Below, piece by piece: positions 6,838 to 13,870 of a DNA stretch of 22,042 nt. The position numbers were made by a program, and so were the translations under genes. The stretch is from NCBI GenBank assembly GCA_964544345.1, contig CAZJBT010000016.1, forward strand, positions 1 through 22,042, read 5' to 3'. The DNA is from CAKTOF01 sp964544345 (GTDB taxonomy: Bacteria; Bacillota; Clostridia; Oscillospirales; Oscillospiraceae). Position 1 is the stretch's first letter; each line of letters starts with the position of its first letter. The notes below the pieces were generated by a model. It was given only the letters and a program-made list of their open reading frames with translations. It ran no database searches and was not told where the DNA came from.

Positions 6838-8472
6838 ATGCCTGTTACGGAAATTCTCGAGCGAAACGCGCGCGACTTTGGCAATGACGTCTGCCTGGTC
6901 GAGATCAACCCGGAGCTGAAAGAGACGCGGCGCGTCACTTGGCGCGAATACGACCTGATTCAGCCGACGTTCTCGCCCTATCACCGGCGCGAGATCACCT
7001 GGAGCGTATTCAATGAGAAGGCGAATCGCTTTGCCAACCTGTTGGCCAGCCGCGGCGTCGGCAGGGGCGATAAGGTAGCGATTTTGCTGATGAACTGTCT
7101 GGAGTGGCTGCCGATTTACTTCGGCGTTCTCAAAACAGGCGCGGTCGCCGTGCCGCTGAACTACCGCTATGACTCGAGCGAGATCGACTACTGCGTCAAC
7201 CTTTCCGACTCGGTCGTGCTCGTGTTTGGGCCGGAGTTCATCGGCCGCGTGGAGGAGATCGCGGACAGGGTGTCGCAAAACCGCCTGCTTTTCTTTGTCG
7301 GCGATAGCTGCCCGACGTTTGCGGAAAGCTACAATGTCCTAACGGCCAACTGCTCTTCCTCCTTCCAGTGCGCCCCGCTGACCGACCAGGACGACGCGGT
7401 CATCTACTATTCCTCCGGCACAACGGGCTTCCCCAAGGCCATCTTACATAACCACGAGTCGCTCATGCATGCGGCTCGCGTCGAGCAGAAGCATCATTCT
7501 ACCACGAAAGACGATGTGTTCTTGTGCATCCCGCCGCTCTACCATACTGGCGCGAAGATGCATTGGATGGGTTCATTTCTTGTCGGCGGCAAGGCGGTGC
7601 TGCTCAAGGGCACAACGCCGGAGCTGATTTTGGACACGGTCTCGCGTGAGCAATGCACCATTGTCTGGCTGCTTGTGCCGTGGGCGCAGGATATCCTCGG
7701 CGCGCTTGACCGCGGCGAGCTCAGGCTCTCTGACTATAAGCTGGATCAGTGGCGGATGATGCACATTGGCGCGCAGCCCGTGCCGCAGAGTCTGATCCGA
7801 CGCTGGAAAGAGTACTTCCCGCATCACGATTATGACACGAACTACGGCTTGTCAGAGTCCATCGGCCCCGGCTGCGTCCATCTTGGCGTAGAAAATATCC
7901 ACAAGGTCGGCGCGATCGGCATTCCTGGCTACGGTTGGGAGGCGAAGATCGTCGACGATCACGGTACGCCCGTCGCGCCTGGCGAGGTTGGAGAGCTGTG
8001 CGTAAAAGGCCCCGGCGTGATGACCTGTTATTACAATGATCCGAAGGCCACCGCCGAGGTGCTCAAGGACGGCTGGCTCTTCACCGGCGACATGGCGCAG
8101 CTCGATGAGGACGGCTTCATTTGGCTCGTCGACCGGAAAAAAGACGTCATCATCTCCGGTGGTGAGAATATCTACCCTGTGCAGATCGAGGATTTCCTCT
8201 CCGGCTTCCGCAAGGTGAAGGACGTGGCCGTGATCGGCCTGCCGGACGCACGACTTGGCGAGATCTCCGCCGCGATCATCGAGATCGAGCCCGGCGAGAG
8301 CTGCACGGAAGAGGAGCTTATGGAGTACTGCCAGAAGCTCCCGCGCTACAAGCGTCCGCACCGGATCATCTTTGCACCGGTTCCGCGCAATGCGACCGGC
8401 AAGATCGAAAAGCCGCTCCTTCGGGAGCGTTACGGCGCATCCGGCCTGGTCGACGCGCAGAACAAGGCCTGA
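6838..8472 (+). CDS. Acyl-CoA synthetase (class I adenylate-forming ligase)
   Basis: This is a 544-residue protein. I chose ATG 6838 because aggacggag lies just upstream; an in-frame GTG at 6799 falls on the expected transcription start and has no ribosome site. The phosphate loop YYSSGTTGFPKA is near residues 189-200. YGLSESIGPG is the acid-binding A5 region. TGDMAQLDEDGFIWLVDRKKD (given here as motifs TGDMAQLDEDGF and VDRKKD) leads into the hinge. GGENIYPVQIEDFL follows, and the C-terminal catalytic lysine is in NATGKIEK (about Lys522). The enzyme activates a carboxylic acid with ATP to an acyl-AMP and transfers it to CoA. Sequence style fits fatty or medium-chain acyl-CoA ligases, but the chain cannot be read from motifs alone. 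It is soluble with no export signal. Its position after an aldehyde dehydrogenase fits activation of the acid made by that operon. Confidence 0.9.
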   Translation: MPVTEILERNARDFGNDVCLVEINPELKETRRVTWREYDLIQPTFSPYHRREITWSVFNEKANRFANLLASRGVGRGDKVAILLMNCLEWLPIYFGVLKTGAVAVPLNYRYDSSEIDYCVNLSDSVVLVFGPEFIGRVEEIADRVSQNRLLFFVGDSCPTFAESYNVLTANCSSSFQCAPLTDQDDAVIYYSSGTTGFPKAILHNHESLMHAARVEQKHHSTTKDDVFLCIPPLYHTGAKMHWMGSFLVGGKAVLLKGTTPELILDTVSREQCTIVWLLVPWAQDILGALDRGELRLSDYKLDQWRMMHIGAQPVPQSLIRRWKEYFPHHDYDTNYGLSESIGPGCVHLGVENIHKVGAIGIPGYGWEAKIVDDHGTPVAPGEVGELCVKGPGVMTCYYNDPKATAEVLKDGWLFTGDMAQLDEDGFIWLVDRKKDVIISGGENIYPVQIEDFLSGFRKVKDVAVIGLPDARLGEISAAIIEIEPGESCTEEELMEYCQKLPRYKRPHRIIFAPVPRNATGKIEKPLLRERYGASGLVDAQNKA

Positions 8473-8483
8473 AATCATTTCAA

Positions 8484-8522
8484 TAAAACGCCGCAGCATC
8501 CATGTGATGCTGCGGCGTTTTA
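8484..8522. terminator. Bidirectional terminator after the acyl-CoA synthetase gene
   Basis: A perfect stem of 16-17 bases (8484-8500 with 8506-8522) with loop catgt has A4 at its foot on one side and T4 on the other. It lies about 12 bases after the ligase stop and could serve both strands. Confidence 0.9.
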
Positions 8523-8573
8523 CTGTGTTGAAAAACCTTGTAGTATTTCGCCAGCCTGGAAACGTGCGAATCG

Positions 8574-8674
8574 TGCGGCCTCGACGCATGACAGGCCGCA
8601 GTCCCTAGTCGAAGAACGCCTGCGGCGTTCTTCGACAGTCTAAAGCGTCCCTGCCTTGCGGCAGGGACGCTTTA
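8574..8674. repeat. Row of three perfect hairpins between convergent genes
   Basis: Three separate inverted repeats stand in line. They are tgcggcct / aggccgca (8574-8600), a 13-base stem beginning gtcgaagaacgcc with loop tgc (8608-8636), and a 15-base stem beginning taaagcgtccctgcc with loop ttgc (8641-8674). The third overlaps the stop codon of the minus-strand ATPase gene and probably acts in ending that transcript, though it lacks a long U tract. The whole interval 8473-8671 has no gene. Confidence 0.75.
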
Positions 8675-9262
8675 CTGGTCAGAGAGGATTCGCAGCGGCG
8701 GGCCGTCCAGCCGGACGATCCGATCGGCAAGCGCATCGATCTCCGGCTGATGGTGCGTAATGAGTAGTACAGGCTTGTCGGCCGCTGCCTGCCGGATCAG
8801 CGGATAAAGGGAACGCTTCGCGGCTTCGTCCACGCCGTTGAACGGCTCATCGAGGATCAGCAGTCTGCTCTCATATGCCAGTGCGCGCGCAAGCGCCGCG
8901 CGCCGCCGCATACCGCCGCTCAGGGCGGCGGGCTTCGTGTTTGCCTCGTCCGCCAGTCCGACCGCGGACAGCCATGCCAGCGCGTCCGCGCCGGGGCAGG
9001 CGGCTTTCAGATTGTCCGCCGCGCTCAGCCAGGGCAGCAGCCGATCCTCCTGAAAGAGTACCGCCGTCTCGCCGGGCGCCAGCCCGGCGACCTCGCCGGT
9101 GTCCGGCGTCTCGAGAAAAGCCAGAACACGCGTGAGTGTCGTTTTTCCGCAGCCAGACGGGCCGCTGAGACAGAGAATGCCCGTTTCCGGGAGCGTGAGC
9201 GAAAAGTCTGACAAAACCGATTTTTCGCCATAGGAGAGGGAGACGCTGCGCAGCTCAATCAT
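8672..9262 (-). CDS. ABC importer ATPase, NitT/TauT type
   Basis: This is a 196-residue protein. The ATG at 9262 overlaps the permease stop (ATGATTGA); a longer reading upstream would sit inside the permease gene. It carries Walker A GPSGCGKTT (about residues 33-41), the Q-loop FQEDRLLPW, the signature LSGGMRRRAALARAL, Walker B LLILDEPFNGVD and the H-loop LLITHH. The FQEDRLLPW Q-loop is typical of the nitrate/sulfonate/taurine import family. At 196 residues it lacks the last 50 or so residues usual for that family but keeps every catalytic motif. It powers uptake with the permease and lipoprotein encoded just upstream. The substrate is unknown. Confidence 0.92.
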   Translation of the reverse strand: MIELRSVSLSYGEKSVLSDFSLTLPETGILCLSGPSGCGKTTLTRVLAFLETPDTGEVAGLAPGETAVLFQEDRLLPWLSAADNLKAACPGADALAWLSAVGLADEANTKPAALSGGMRRRAALARALAYESRLLILDEPFNGVDEAAKRSLYPLIRQAAADKPVLLITHHQPEIDALADRIVRLDGPPLRILSDQ

Positions 9263-10010
9263 GCCGCGCCTCCCGTACTGCGGCCTGCAGCACTTTCTCA
9301 AAGAGCAGACTGAGCACGATCACAACAAGCGTCCAGGCAAAAAGCTGGTCTGTCTCTAAGTAGACCTTCGCGTTGTAAAGGTGTGCGCCGATACTCAGTT
9401 TTGGTTGACATAAAACTTCTGCCGCGACACCGGCTTTCCAGCCCATTCCGACGGCGGAGAGTACCGCCGCGCGAAAATACGGCAGCACGGACGGGATCTG
9501 TACAAATCGAAGGGTTTTCCAGCGCCCAAATCGGTAGCAGCGTGCCAATTCCAGATACTGCGGTTCGATCGCGCGGATCCCTGCGCGCACATTGCCCCAG
9601 ACGACGGGCAGCACGACAATGGCGGCGATGACTGCGGGCAGCAGCCATGATTTCAGCCACAGCAGCGCCAGCACGATAAACGAGGCGACCGGCACCGTCC
9701 GCATCAGTCGGATTGCGGGGGAGAGCAGCGCGTCGCAGGCGGGGACGGCTGCCGTCAGCGCGGCGAGCAGTACGCCGAGCGCGGTGCCGGCGGCAAAACC
9801 GCCGAACACGCGCAGCAGCGAGCAGCCGACGCTGCGCCAGAAGGCGCCATCGCGCAGGAGCCGCAGCAGCGTGCGCCCGACCGTCGCCGGGCCGGGCAGC
9901 AGCAGCTCGAGGCCGACGGCCATCGAGACAAGCTGCCACACAGCGATCCAGAAGATAAGCGCGGCCGCCGCGCGAAACGGCTTATTCGCCCAGATAGTAG
10001 AACGCCGCAT
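9255..10010 (-). CDS. ABC importer permease, NitT/TauT (SsuC-like) type
   Basis: This is a 251-residue integral membrane protein. I chose ATG 10010 (MRRSTIWANKPF), 29 bases inside the end of the substrate-binding gene, because the family length and the first transmembrane helix (about residues 14-34) begin there. The frame is open further upstream only as Arg/Ser-rich nonsense. Around six hydrophobic segments are visible. The cytoplasmic coupling loop matches the family: AVGMGWKAGVAAEVL, then IGAHLYNAK. It would form a homodimer channel with two copies of the ATPase. The overlaps on both sides show a tightly coupled operon. Confidence 0.9.
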   Translation of the reverse strand: MRRSTIWANKPFRAAAALIFWIAVWQLVSMAVGLELLLPGPATVGRTLLRLLRDGAFWRSVGCSLLRVFGGFAAGTALGVLLAALTAAVPACDALLSPAIRLMRTVPVASFIVLALLWLKSWLLPAVIAAIVVLPVVWGNVRAGIRAIEPQYLELARCYRFGRWKTLRFVQIPSVLPYFRAAVLSAVGMGWKAGVAAEVLCQPKLSIGAHLYNAKVYLETDQLFAWTLVVIVLSLLFEKVLQAAVREARHD

Positions 10011-11151
10011 CCGGTACCGCGCCGCCGACGGCCTGCGGGTTATAATTGAACAGGACATCGTAATAGCCCTCCACAGTCTGCTGCATTTCGCCGCCAGTGA
10101 TGCAGACGATGTTTGCATTCGGGAGCGCCTTGGCCGCCACGCCCTCGCTCGGAACGATCTCCTGGCCGGCGATGACAGCGGCTGCGTCTTCGGCGGTCGT
10201 AATGTACGCGACCGAGGCCTGGTATTCCTCGAGGAACTTGGCCACGGCTTCAGGGTGCTCCTCGGCAAATTCCGCGCGGATGGCGAGACAGCCCATCACG
10301 AGCTGGGTCGCGCCGCCGGAGGCGTCTTCCCATGCGGCGTTCATATCCATCGCGCGGCTGGCAAACTCCGAATTCGCCTCCGCGACGGTGGCGTTCGGCT
10401 CCGGCAGCAGCGCATAGTCCCAATCGCCGGACGCGATTTTGGCAAGCACCTCGTCCACGGCGGCGCAGAAATCAAGCGTTACGTCCTCGCCGACAGTCAG
10501 ACCGGCCGATTCGAGGACATAGGTCAGAACGTATTCCGGGTTCGCGCCCTGGCCGAACAGAGAAATTGTCGCGCCGTTCAGCTCCTCGAGCGAGCTGAGC
10601 GCGGGGCGCTCATATTCGCTGTTCTCCAGCAGATAGAGCGTACCCATTGTGTTGATGGCGAGCATTTGGATGCCGCCTTCGGTCTTGTTGTAGGCAACGG
10701 CGGCAGAGTTGGTTGGCAGCGCCGCTATGTCATATTCGCCTGCGATGAGCTTCGCCATGACGGCTGCCGTGTCGGAGTCAACGGTGAACGTGTAGTGATT
10801 TGCGGCCTCGCCCGCTTCCGTGTCGGCCATCAGCTTTGCCATGCCCATGCCGGTCGGGCCTTTCAGGACGGCGATGTTCATATCGACCGGCTCGTAGGGC
10901 GTTTCCTCGACGGACGCAGCCGGATCTTCCGCCTCACTCGGCGTCTCGGACGTCTCAAGGTCGTTTGCTTCGGGTGCTTCTGATTCTTCCGGCACCTGCG
11001 CCGGATCGGCGTCTCCGGCGCCGTCTGGGGATTCGTCTGCGGCGCTCTGCTGCTCAGCGTCTGTATTGGGTGTTTCTGTTTCGCTTGCGCAGCCGGCGAC
11101 GGCCAGCAAGAGCAGGGAGAGAACCAAAAGAATGGACAATAGCTTTTTCAT
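9982..11151 (-). CDS. Lipoprotein substrate-binding protein of the NitT/TauT-type importer
   Basis: This is a 389-residue protein. The ATG at 11151 has gaggaaattgt before it. A type II signal peptide is clear: MKKLLSILLVLSLLLLAVAG followed by Cys21, the lipid-modified residue. Residues about 22-90 are an unusual low-complexity linker rich in Glu, Asp, Ser, Pro and Ala. The binding domain begins at VDMNIAVLKGPTGMGMAKLM and continues with features of NMT1/SsuA-like proteins: GEYDIAALPTNSAAVAYNK, TMGTLYLLEN, LEELNGATISLFGQGANPEY and AIRAEFAEEHPEAV. It would tether to the outer face of the membrane and deliver ligand to the permease. Ligand identity cannot be read; the family includes aliphatic sulfonates, nitrate, pyrimidine precursors of thiamine and others. 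The gene starts 17 bases after the regulator stop. Confidence 0.9.
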   Translation of the reverse strand: MKKLLSILLVLSLLLLAVAGCASETETPNTDAEQQSAADESPDGAGDADPAQVPEESEAPEANDLETSETPSEAEDPAASVEETPYEPVDMNIAVLKGPTGMGMAKLMADTEAGEAANHYTFTVDSDTAAVMAKLIAGEYDIAALPTNSAAVAYNKTEGGIQMLAINTMGTLYLLENSEYERPALSSLEELNGATISLFGQGANPEYVLTYVLESAGLTVGEDVTLDFCAAVDEVLAKIASGDWDYALLPEPNATVAEANSEFASRAMDMNAAWEDASGGATQLVMGCLAIRAEFAEEHPEAVAKFLEEYQASVAYITTAEDAAAVIAGQEIVPSEGVAAKALPNANIVCITGGEMQQTVEGYYDVLFNYNPQAVGGAVPDAAFYYLGE

Positions 11152-11168
11152 ACAATTTCCTCGCTTTG

Positions 11169-11864
11169 TTACACTTGACGCAGGAGCGCCGGATTTTGGA
11201 TCAGAATATCTTTATTCTGATTTATGACCGCGCCGGAATTCACCAGGGCGTCGAGCGCGCGATAGAGCGATGCGCGGCCGATGTTGAGGGAATTCGCCAG
11301 CGAAGACATACGGACAGAGGAGAGCGGACACATCAGTCCGTTTTCGGTCGGCTGTGCGTGCTCAAGCAGCCAGTGCGCCAGGCGCTTTTCCGCCGATCCG
11401 GCGGAGAGACTGGCAATTTTCTCGTTGAGAAACAGGATCCGCTCAGACTGATAACGAATATAATTCTCTGCGATGGAAAAGTCATAACGCATGAGCTGCA
11501 GCAGCAGCGATTCGGGAAACAGAATGATACGGCAAGCCGTCTGCGCAGTCAGCACGGTCGCAAAGGTCGCGCTGCTGTTGAACAGCGCCGCCGCACCGAA
11601 GTAAGAACCAGGGGTCAGTGTACTGATGTGCAGCCCGCGGCCATCGTCAGTGTCCTTACGGACGGAGATTTTTCCGGCCAGCAGGACACAGAACGCCCGT
11701 TCAAACTGTGTGCCGCCAAAAATGACGGCGCCCTTTGCAAAGCTGCGCCGCTCAGTCCGCGCGTCCTGCAGGGCAGTGTTCAACGTATCCGGCCTAGTTC
11801 CCTGGAATAGAAAAGAACGTGACAGCATATGGCGTTCATCAGCGGTGATTTGCATATGGCTCAT
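11169..11864 (-). CDS. Crp/Fnr family transcriptional regulator
   Basis: This is a 231-residue protein. The start could be ATG 11864 (MSH) or ATG 11855 (MQI); the longer is given. The N-terminal half is a cyclic-nucleotide-binding beta roll (FCVLLAGKISVRKD, LTPGSYFGAAALF). A dimer helix follows (YIRYQSERILFLNEKIASLS). A C-terminal helix-turn-helix is visible in RMSSLANSLNIGRASLYRAL. The phosphate-binding cassette reads FGAAALFNSSATFATV and lacks the Glu and Arg that bind cAMP in CRP. There is no Cys cluster near the N-terminus like that of FNR. So it probably senses another ligand. It is the first gene of the importer operon and probably controls both itself and the importer. Confidence 0.85.
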   Translation of the reverse strand: MSHMQITADERHMLSRSFLFQGTRPDTLNTALQDARTERRSFAKGAVIFGGTQFERAFCVLLAGKISVRKDTDDGRGLHISTLTPGSYFGAAALFNSSATFATVLTAQTACRIILFPESLLLQLMRYDFSIAENYIRYQSERILFLNEKIASLSAGSAEKRLAHWLLEHAQPTENGLMCPLSSVRMSSLANSLNIGRASLYRALDALVNSGAVINQNKDILIQNPALLRQV

Positions 11865-11871
11865 CCGATCT

Positions 11872-11885
11872 GTCTCAAATGAGAC
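11872..11885. promoter_or_regulatory. Probable operator palindrome of the Crp/Fnr-type regulator
   Basis: GTCTC and GAGAC arms are separated by aaat, giving 5-base arms with a 4-base spacer, the geometry of FNR-family half-sites. It lies between the predicted start of transcription and the regulator start codon, where binding would block the polymerase. No second copy was found elsewhere in the window by eye. Confidence 0.5.
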
Positions 11886-11898
11886 GGTATTATTTTGA

Positions 11899-11928
11899 AT
11901 AGTACAACACGATGAGATGGATTGTCAA
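11899..11928 (-). promoter_or_regulatory. Promoter of the regulator/importer operon
   Basis: On the minus strand TTGACA (11928-11923), an 18-base spacer and TACTAT (11904-11899). The start point is expected near 11892, placing the palindrome at 11885-11872 about 8 to 21 bases into the transcript. Confidence 0.7.
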
Positions 11929-11952
11929 TCCCTAAAACGCAGAAGAAGCAGA

Positions 11953-11984
11953 GAAAAAACCGGCGCAGCATACGCTGCGCCGGT
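11953..11984 (-). terminator. Terminator of the ribosomal protein operon
   Basis: The 11-base perfect stem accggcgcagc / gctgcgccggt has loop atac. On the minus strand it is followed by TTTTTTCTC. It lies 16 bases after the rplL stop. Confidence 0.92.
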
Positions 11985-11999
11985 GAAAAGGCAAATCTC

Positions 12000-12371
12000 T
12001 TATTTCGCTTCGGCAGTCGCGCCGGCGTCCTTGAACTTGGCGACCATGGCGTCGGCATCGTCCTTGGAGACGGCTTCCTTGATGGTCTTCGGAGCGTTGT
12101 CGACGAGATCCTTCGCTTCCTTCAGACCCAGGCCGGTGATCTCGCGGACGACCTTGATGACGGCGATCTTGTTCGCACCGATCTCGGTGAGGACGACGTC
12201 GAACTCGGTCTTCTCCTCGACAGCGGCGGTCTCGGCAGCCGGAGCGGCAACGGCAGCGGCGGCGGCGGAAACGCCAAACACCTCTTCAAGCTCGTGGACA
12301 AGCTCGGAAAGCTCGAGCACGGTCATGGACTTGACTTCTTCGATCATAGCAGCAACTTTTTCGCTGGCCAT
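12000..12371 (-). CDS. rplL: 50S ribosomal protein L7/L12
   Basis: This is a 123-residue protein with ATG at 12371 and AGGAGG eight to thirteen bases upstream. The N-terminal dimerisation segment (MIEEVKSMTVLELSELVHEL) is followed by an Ala-rich hinge (FGVSAAAAAVAAPAAE). The C-terminal factor-binding domain includes KIAVIKVVREITGLGLKEAK and VDNAPKTIKE. It forms the flexible stalk that recruits translation GTPases, bound to L10 as dimers. It is the last gene of its operon here; rpoB, the usual next gene, is absent. Confidence 0.98.
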   Translation of the reverse strand: MASEKVAAMIEEVKSMTVLELSELVHELEEVFGVSAAAAAVAAPAAETAAVEEKTEFDVVLTEIGANKIAVIKVVREITGLGLKEAKDLVDNAPKTIKEAVSKDDADAMVAKFKDAGATAEAK

Positions 12372-12406
12372 AGTAAATTACCTCCTGTAAGTTGTAGAGT
12401 AAAAAA

Positions 12407-12976
12407 TTATTCTGCGGGGGTTTCTGCGGGAGCGGCTTCCTCGGCGGAAGCAGCTTCCTCTGCGGGAGCCTCGGCGACCTCGCCATCCTTCTCCGCGATC
12501 TGCTTGATGACAAATGCGAACGACGAGATCGGCGCAAGCAGGGTGCCAAGCACCTGGGCGATGAGCGCATCCTTGCTCGGCAGTTCGCCAAAAGCGGCAA
12601 GCTGCTCCGCGCTCTGGACAGAGCCTTCGACCAAGCCGCCCTTGATGGACAGAACGTCGTGGTTCTTCTTGGCGAACTGGCTGACGATGCGAGCCGGGGC
12701 GATCGGGTCGCCGGTGGTGCAGGCCAGCGCGGTCGTGCCGTTGAGGATCTCATCAAAGTCGGAGTAGCCGATCTGGTTCGCCGCAAAACGGGTCAGCGTG
12801 TTCTTGACGACAGAATACTCGACGCCGGCCTCGCGGAACTGCGCGCGCAGCGCGTTATCCTCTGCGACGGTGATGCCTTTGTAGTCGACAAAGACGGCGG
12901 CAGTGGCATTCTGCAGCTTCTCAGCGATTGCAGCGACAGTGGCCTTTTTGTTCTCCAGTACGGTTGCGTTGGGCAT
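12407..12976 (-). CDS. rplJ: 50S ribosomal protein L10
   Basis: This is a 189-residue protein; ATG 12976 has gaggtg upstream. It begins MPNATVLENKKATVAAIAEK and contains the rRNA-binding core FVDYKGITVAE, LRAQFREAGVEYSVVKNTL and the C-terminal helix that binds L7/L12 dimers (LLAPISSFAFVIKQIAEKDG). After it comes an acidic Ala/Glu/Pro tail of about 23 residues (AEAPAEEAASAEEAAPAETP), longer than in many relatives. L10 is the stalk base and, with L7/L12, represses its own mRNA at the leader located just upstream. Confidence 0.98.
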   Translation of the reverse strand: MPNATVLENKKATVAAIAEKLQNATAAVFVDYKGITVAEDNALRAQFREAGVEYSVVKNTLTRFAANQIGYSDFDEILNGTTALACTTGDPIAPARIVSQFAKKNHDVLSIKGGLVEGSVQSAEQLAAFGELPSKDALIAQVLGTLLAPISSFAFVIKQIAEKDGEVAEAPAEEAASAEEAAPAETPAE

Positions 12977-12994
12977 ATTGTTTCACCTCACTAA

Positions 12995-13032
12995 GAAAAA
13001 GTGTCCTCGCGCCACGGACGGCGTGAGGACAC
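12995..13032 (-). terminator. Attenuator terminator in the L10 leader
   Basis: A 13-base stem (13001-13013 with 13020-13032, one G-U pair) with loop acggac is followed on the minus strand by TTTTTC. It sits between the leader and the rplJ start, the usual place for attenuation of rplJL. Confidence 0.85.
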
Positions 13033-13119
13033 AGAAAAACCATGTTTTCGGTGCTTCACCTCGGCAGGAAGGGGAAGACCCCGTTACGGCGGACGCCTCC
13101 TGCTGTCTCCGGCAGCGCA
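12995..13119 (-). ncRNA. L10 ribosomal protein leader (autoregulatory mRNA structure)
   Basis: The minus strand carries the hallmark stretch GGAGACAGCAGG, a variable arm, then CCTGCCGAGGTGAAGC, as in the L10 leaders of Firmicutes. The CAGCAGG and CCTGCCG segments can pair to close the kink-turn region that mimics the 23S rRNA site for L10-(L12). Downstream lies the attenuator hairpin. Excess L10-L12 complex would bind and favour termination before rplJ. Confidence 0.85.
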
Positions 13120-13125
13120 GTAGCT

Positions 13126-13154
13126 ATATTAACAAATCACGAGGGGGTTGTCAA
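13126..13154 (-). promoter_or_regulatory. Internal promoter for rplJ-rplL
   Basis: On the minus strand TTGACA (13154-13149), a 17-base spacer and TAATAT (13131-13126). It lies directly after the rplA stop and would start a transcript near 13119 that begins with the L10 leader. It allows rplJL to be expressed apart from rplKA. Confidence 0.8.
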
Positions 13155-13162
13155 TATATAAC

Positions 13163-13852
13163 TTAATATTTTGTGGTGGAAACCTTGACGCCGGGGCCCA
13201 TGGTGGAAGCCACGACACAGGAACGGATATACTGACCCTTGGCAGCGGACGGCTTCGCGCGAACGACAGCGCCGACGAGCGCATCAAAGTTCTGCTGGAG
13301 CTTCTCCACACCGAAGGAGACCTTGCCGATCGGGCAGTGGATGATGTTGGTCTTGTCGAGACGGTATTCGATCTTACCGGCCTTCGCCTCTGTGACGGCC
13401 TTGGCCACGTCGGGAGTGACGGTGCCGGCCTTCGGGCTGGGCATGAGACCCTTCGGGCCGAGGACTTTACCAAGACGGCCGACGACGCCCATCATGTCTG
13501 GGGACGCAATGACGACGTCGAACTCGAACCAGTTCTCCTTCGTGATGCGCTCAACGAGCTCGGTGCCGCCGGCGTAATCCGCGCCGGCCGCGAGAGCGCC
13601 TTCCACCTTGTCCTCCTTGCAGAAGACGAGGACGCGGACGTTCTTGCCGGTGCCGTTGGGCAGGACGATGGCGCCGCGAACCTGCTGGTCGGCGTGACGG
13701 GAGTCGACGCCGAGCTTGATGTGGATCTCGACAGTCTCGTCAAATTTGGCCTTTGCGTTCTTGCAGACAAGATCAAGCGCCTCGCTGGCCTCGTACTGCA
13801 TGCTGCGGTCGATGGTCTTGGCGCTATCAACGTATTTTTTACCTCTAAACAT
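13163..13852 (-). CDS. rplA: 50S ribosomal protein L1
   Basis: This is a 229-residue protein; ATG 13852 follows aaggaggtaatcgagc. It opens FRGKKYVDSAKTIDRSMQYE, has the typical IHIKLGVDSRHADQQVRGAI, VLPNGTGK, LGKVLGPKGLMPSPKAGTVT and ends in KGQYIRSCVVASTMGPGV. L1 binds 23S rRNA at the exit-side stalk and represses the rplK-rplA mRNA. The gene starts 18 bases after the rplK stop. Confidence 0.98.
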   Translation of the reverse strand: MFRGKKYVDSAKTIDRSMQYEASEALDLVCKNAKAKFDETVEIHIKLGVDSRHADQQVRGAIVLPNGTGKNVRVLVFCKEDKVEGALAAGADYAGGTELVERITKENWFEFDVVIASPDMMGVVGRLGKVLGPKGLMPSPKAGTVTPDVAKAVTEAKAGKIEYRLDKTNIIHCPIGKVSFGVEKLQQNFDALVGAVVRAKPSAAKGQYIRSCVVASTMGPGVKVSTTKY

Positions 13853-13870
13853 GCTCGATTACCTCCTTAC

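Noticed and set aside
9592..10983. A 463-codon plus-strand open frame
   Set aside because: It lies antisense to the permease and lipoprotein genes, has no ribosome site and reads as Arg/Gly-rich nonsense; both minus-strand genes have clear family motifs.
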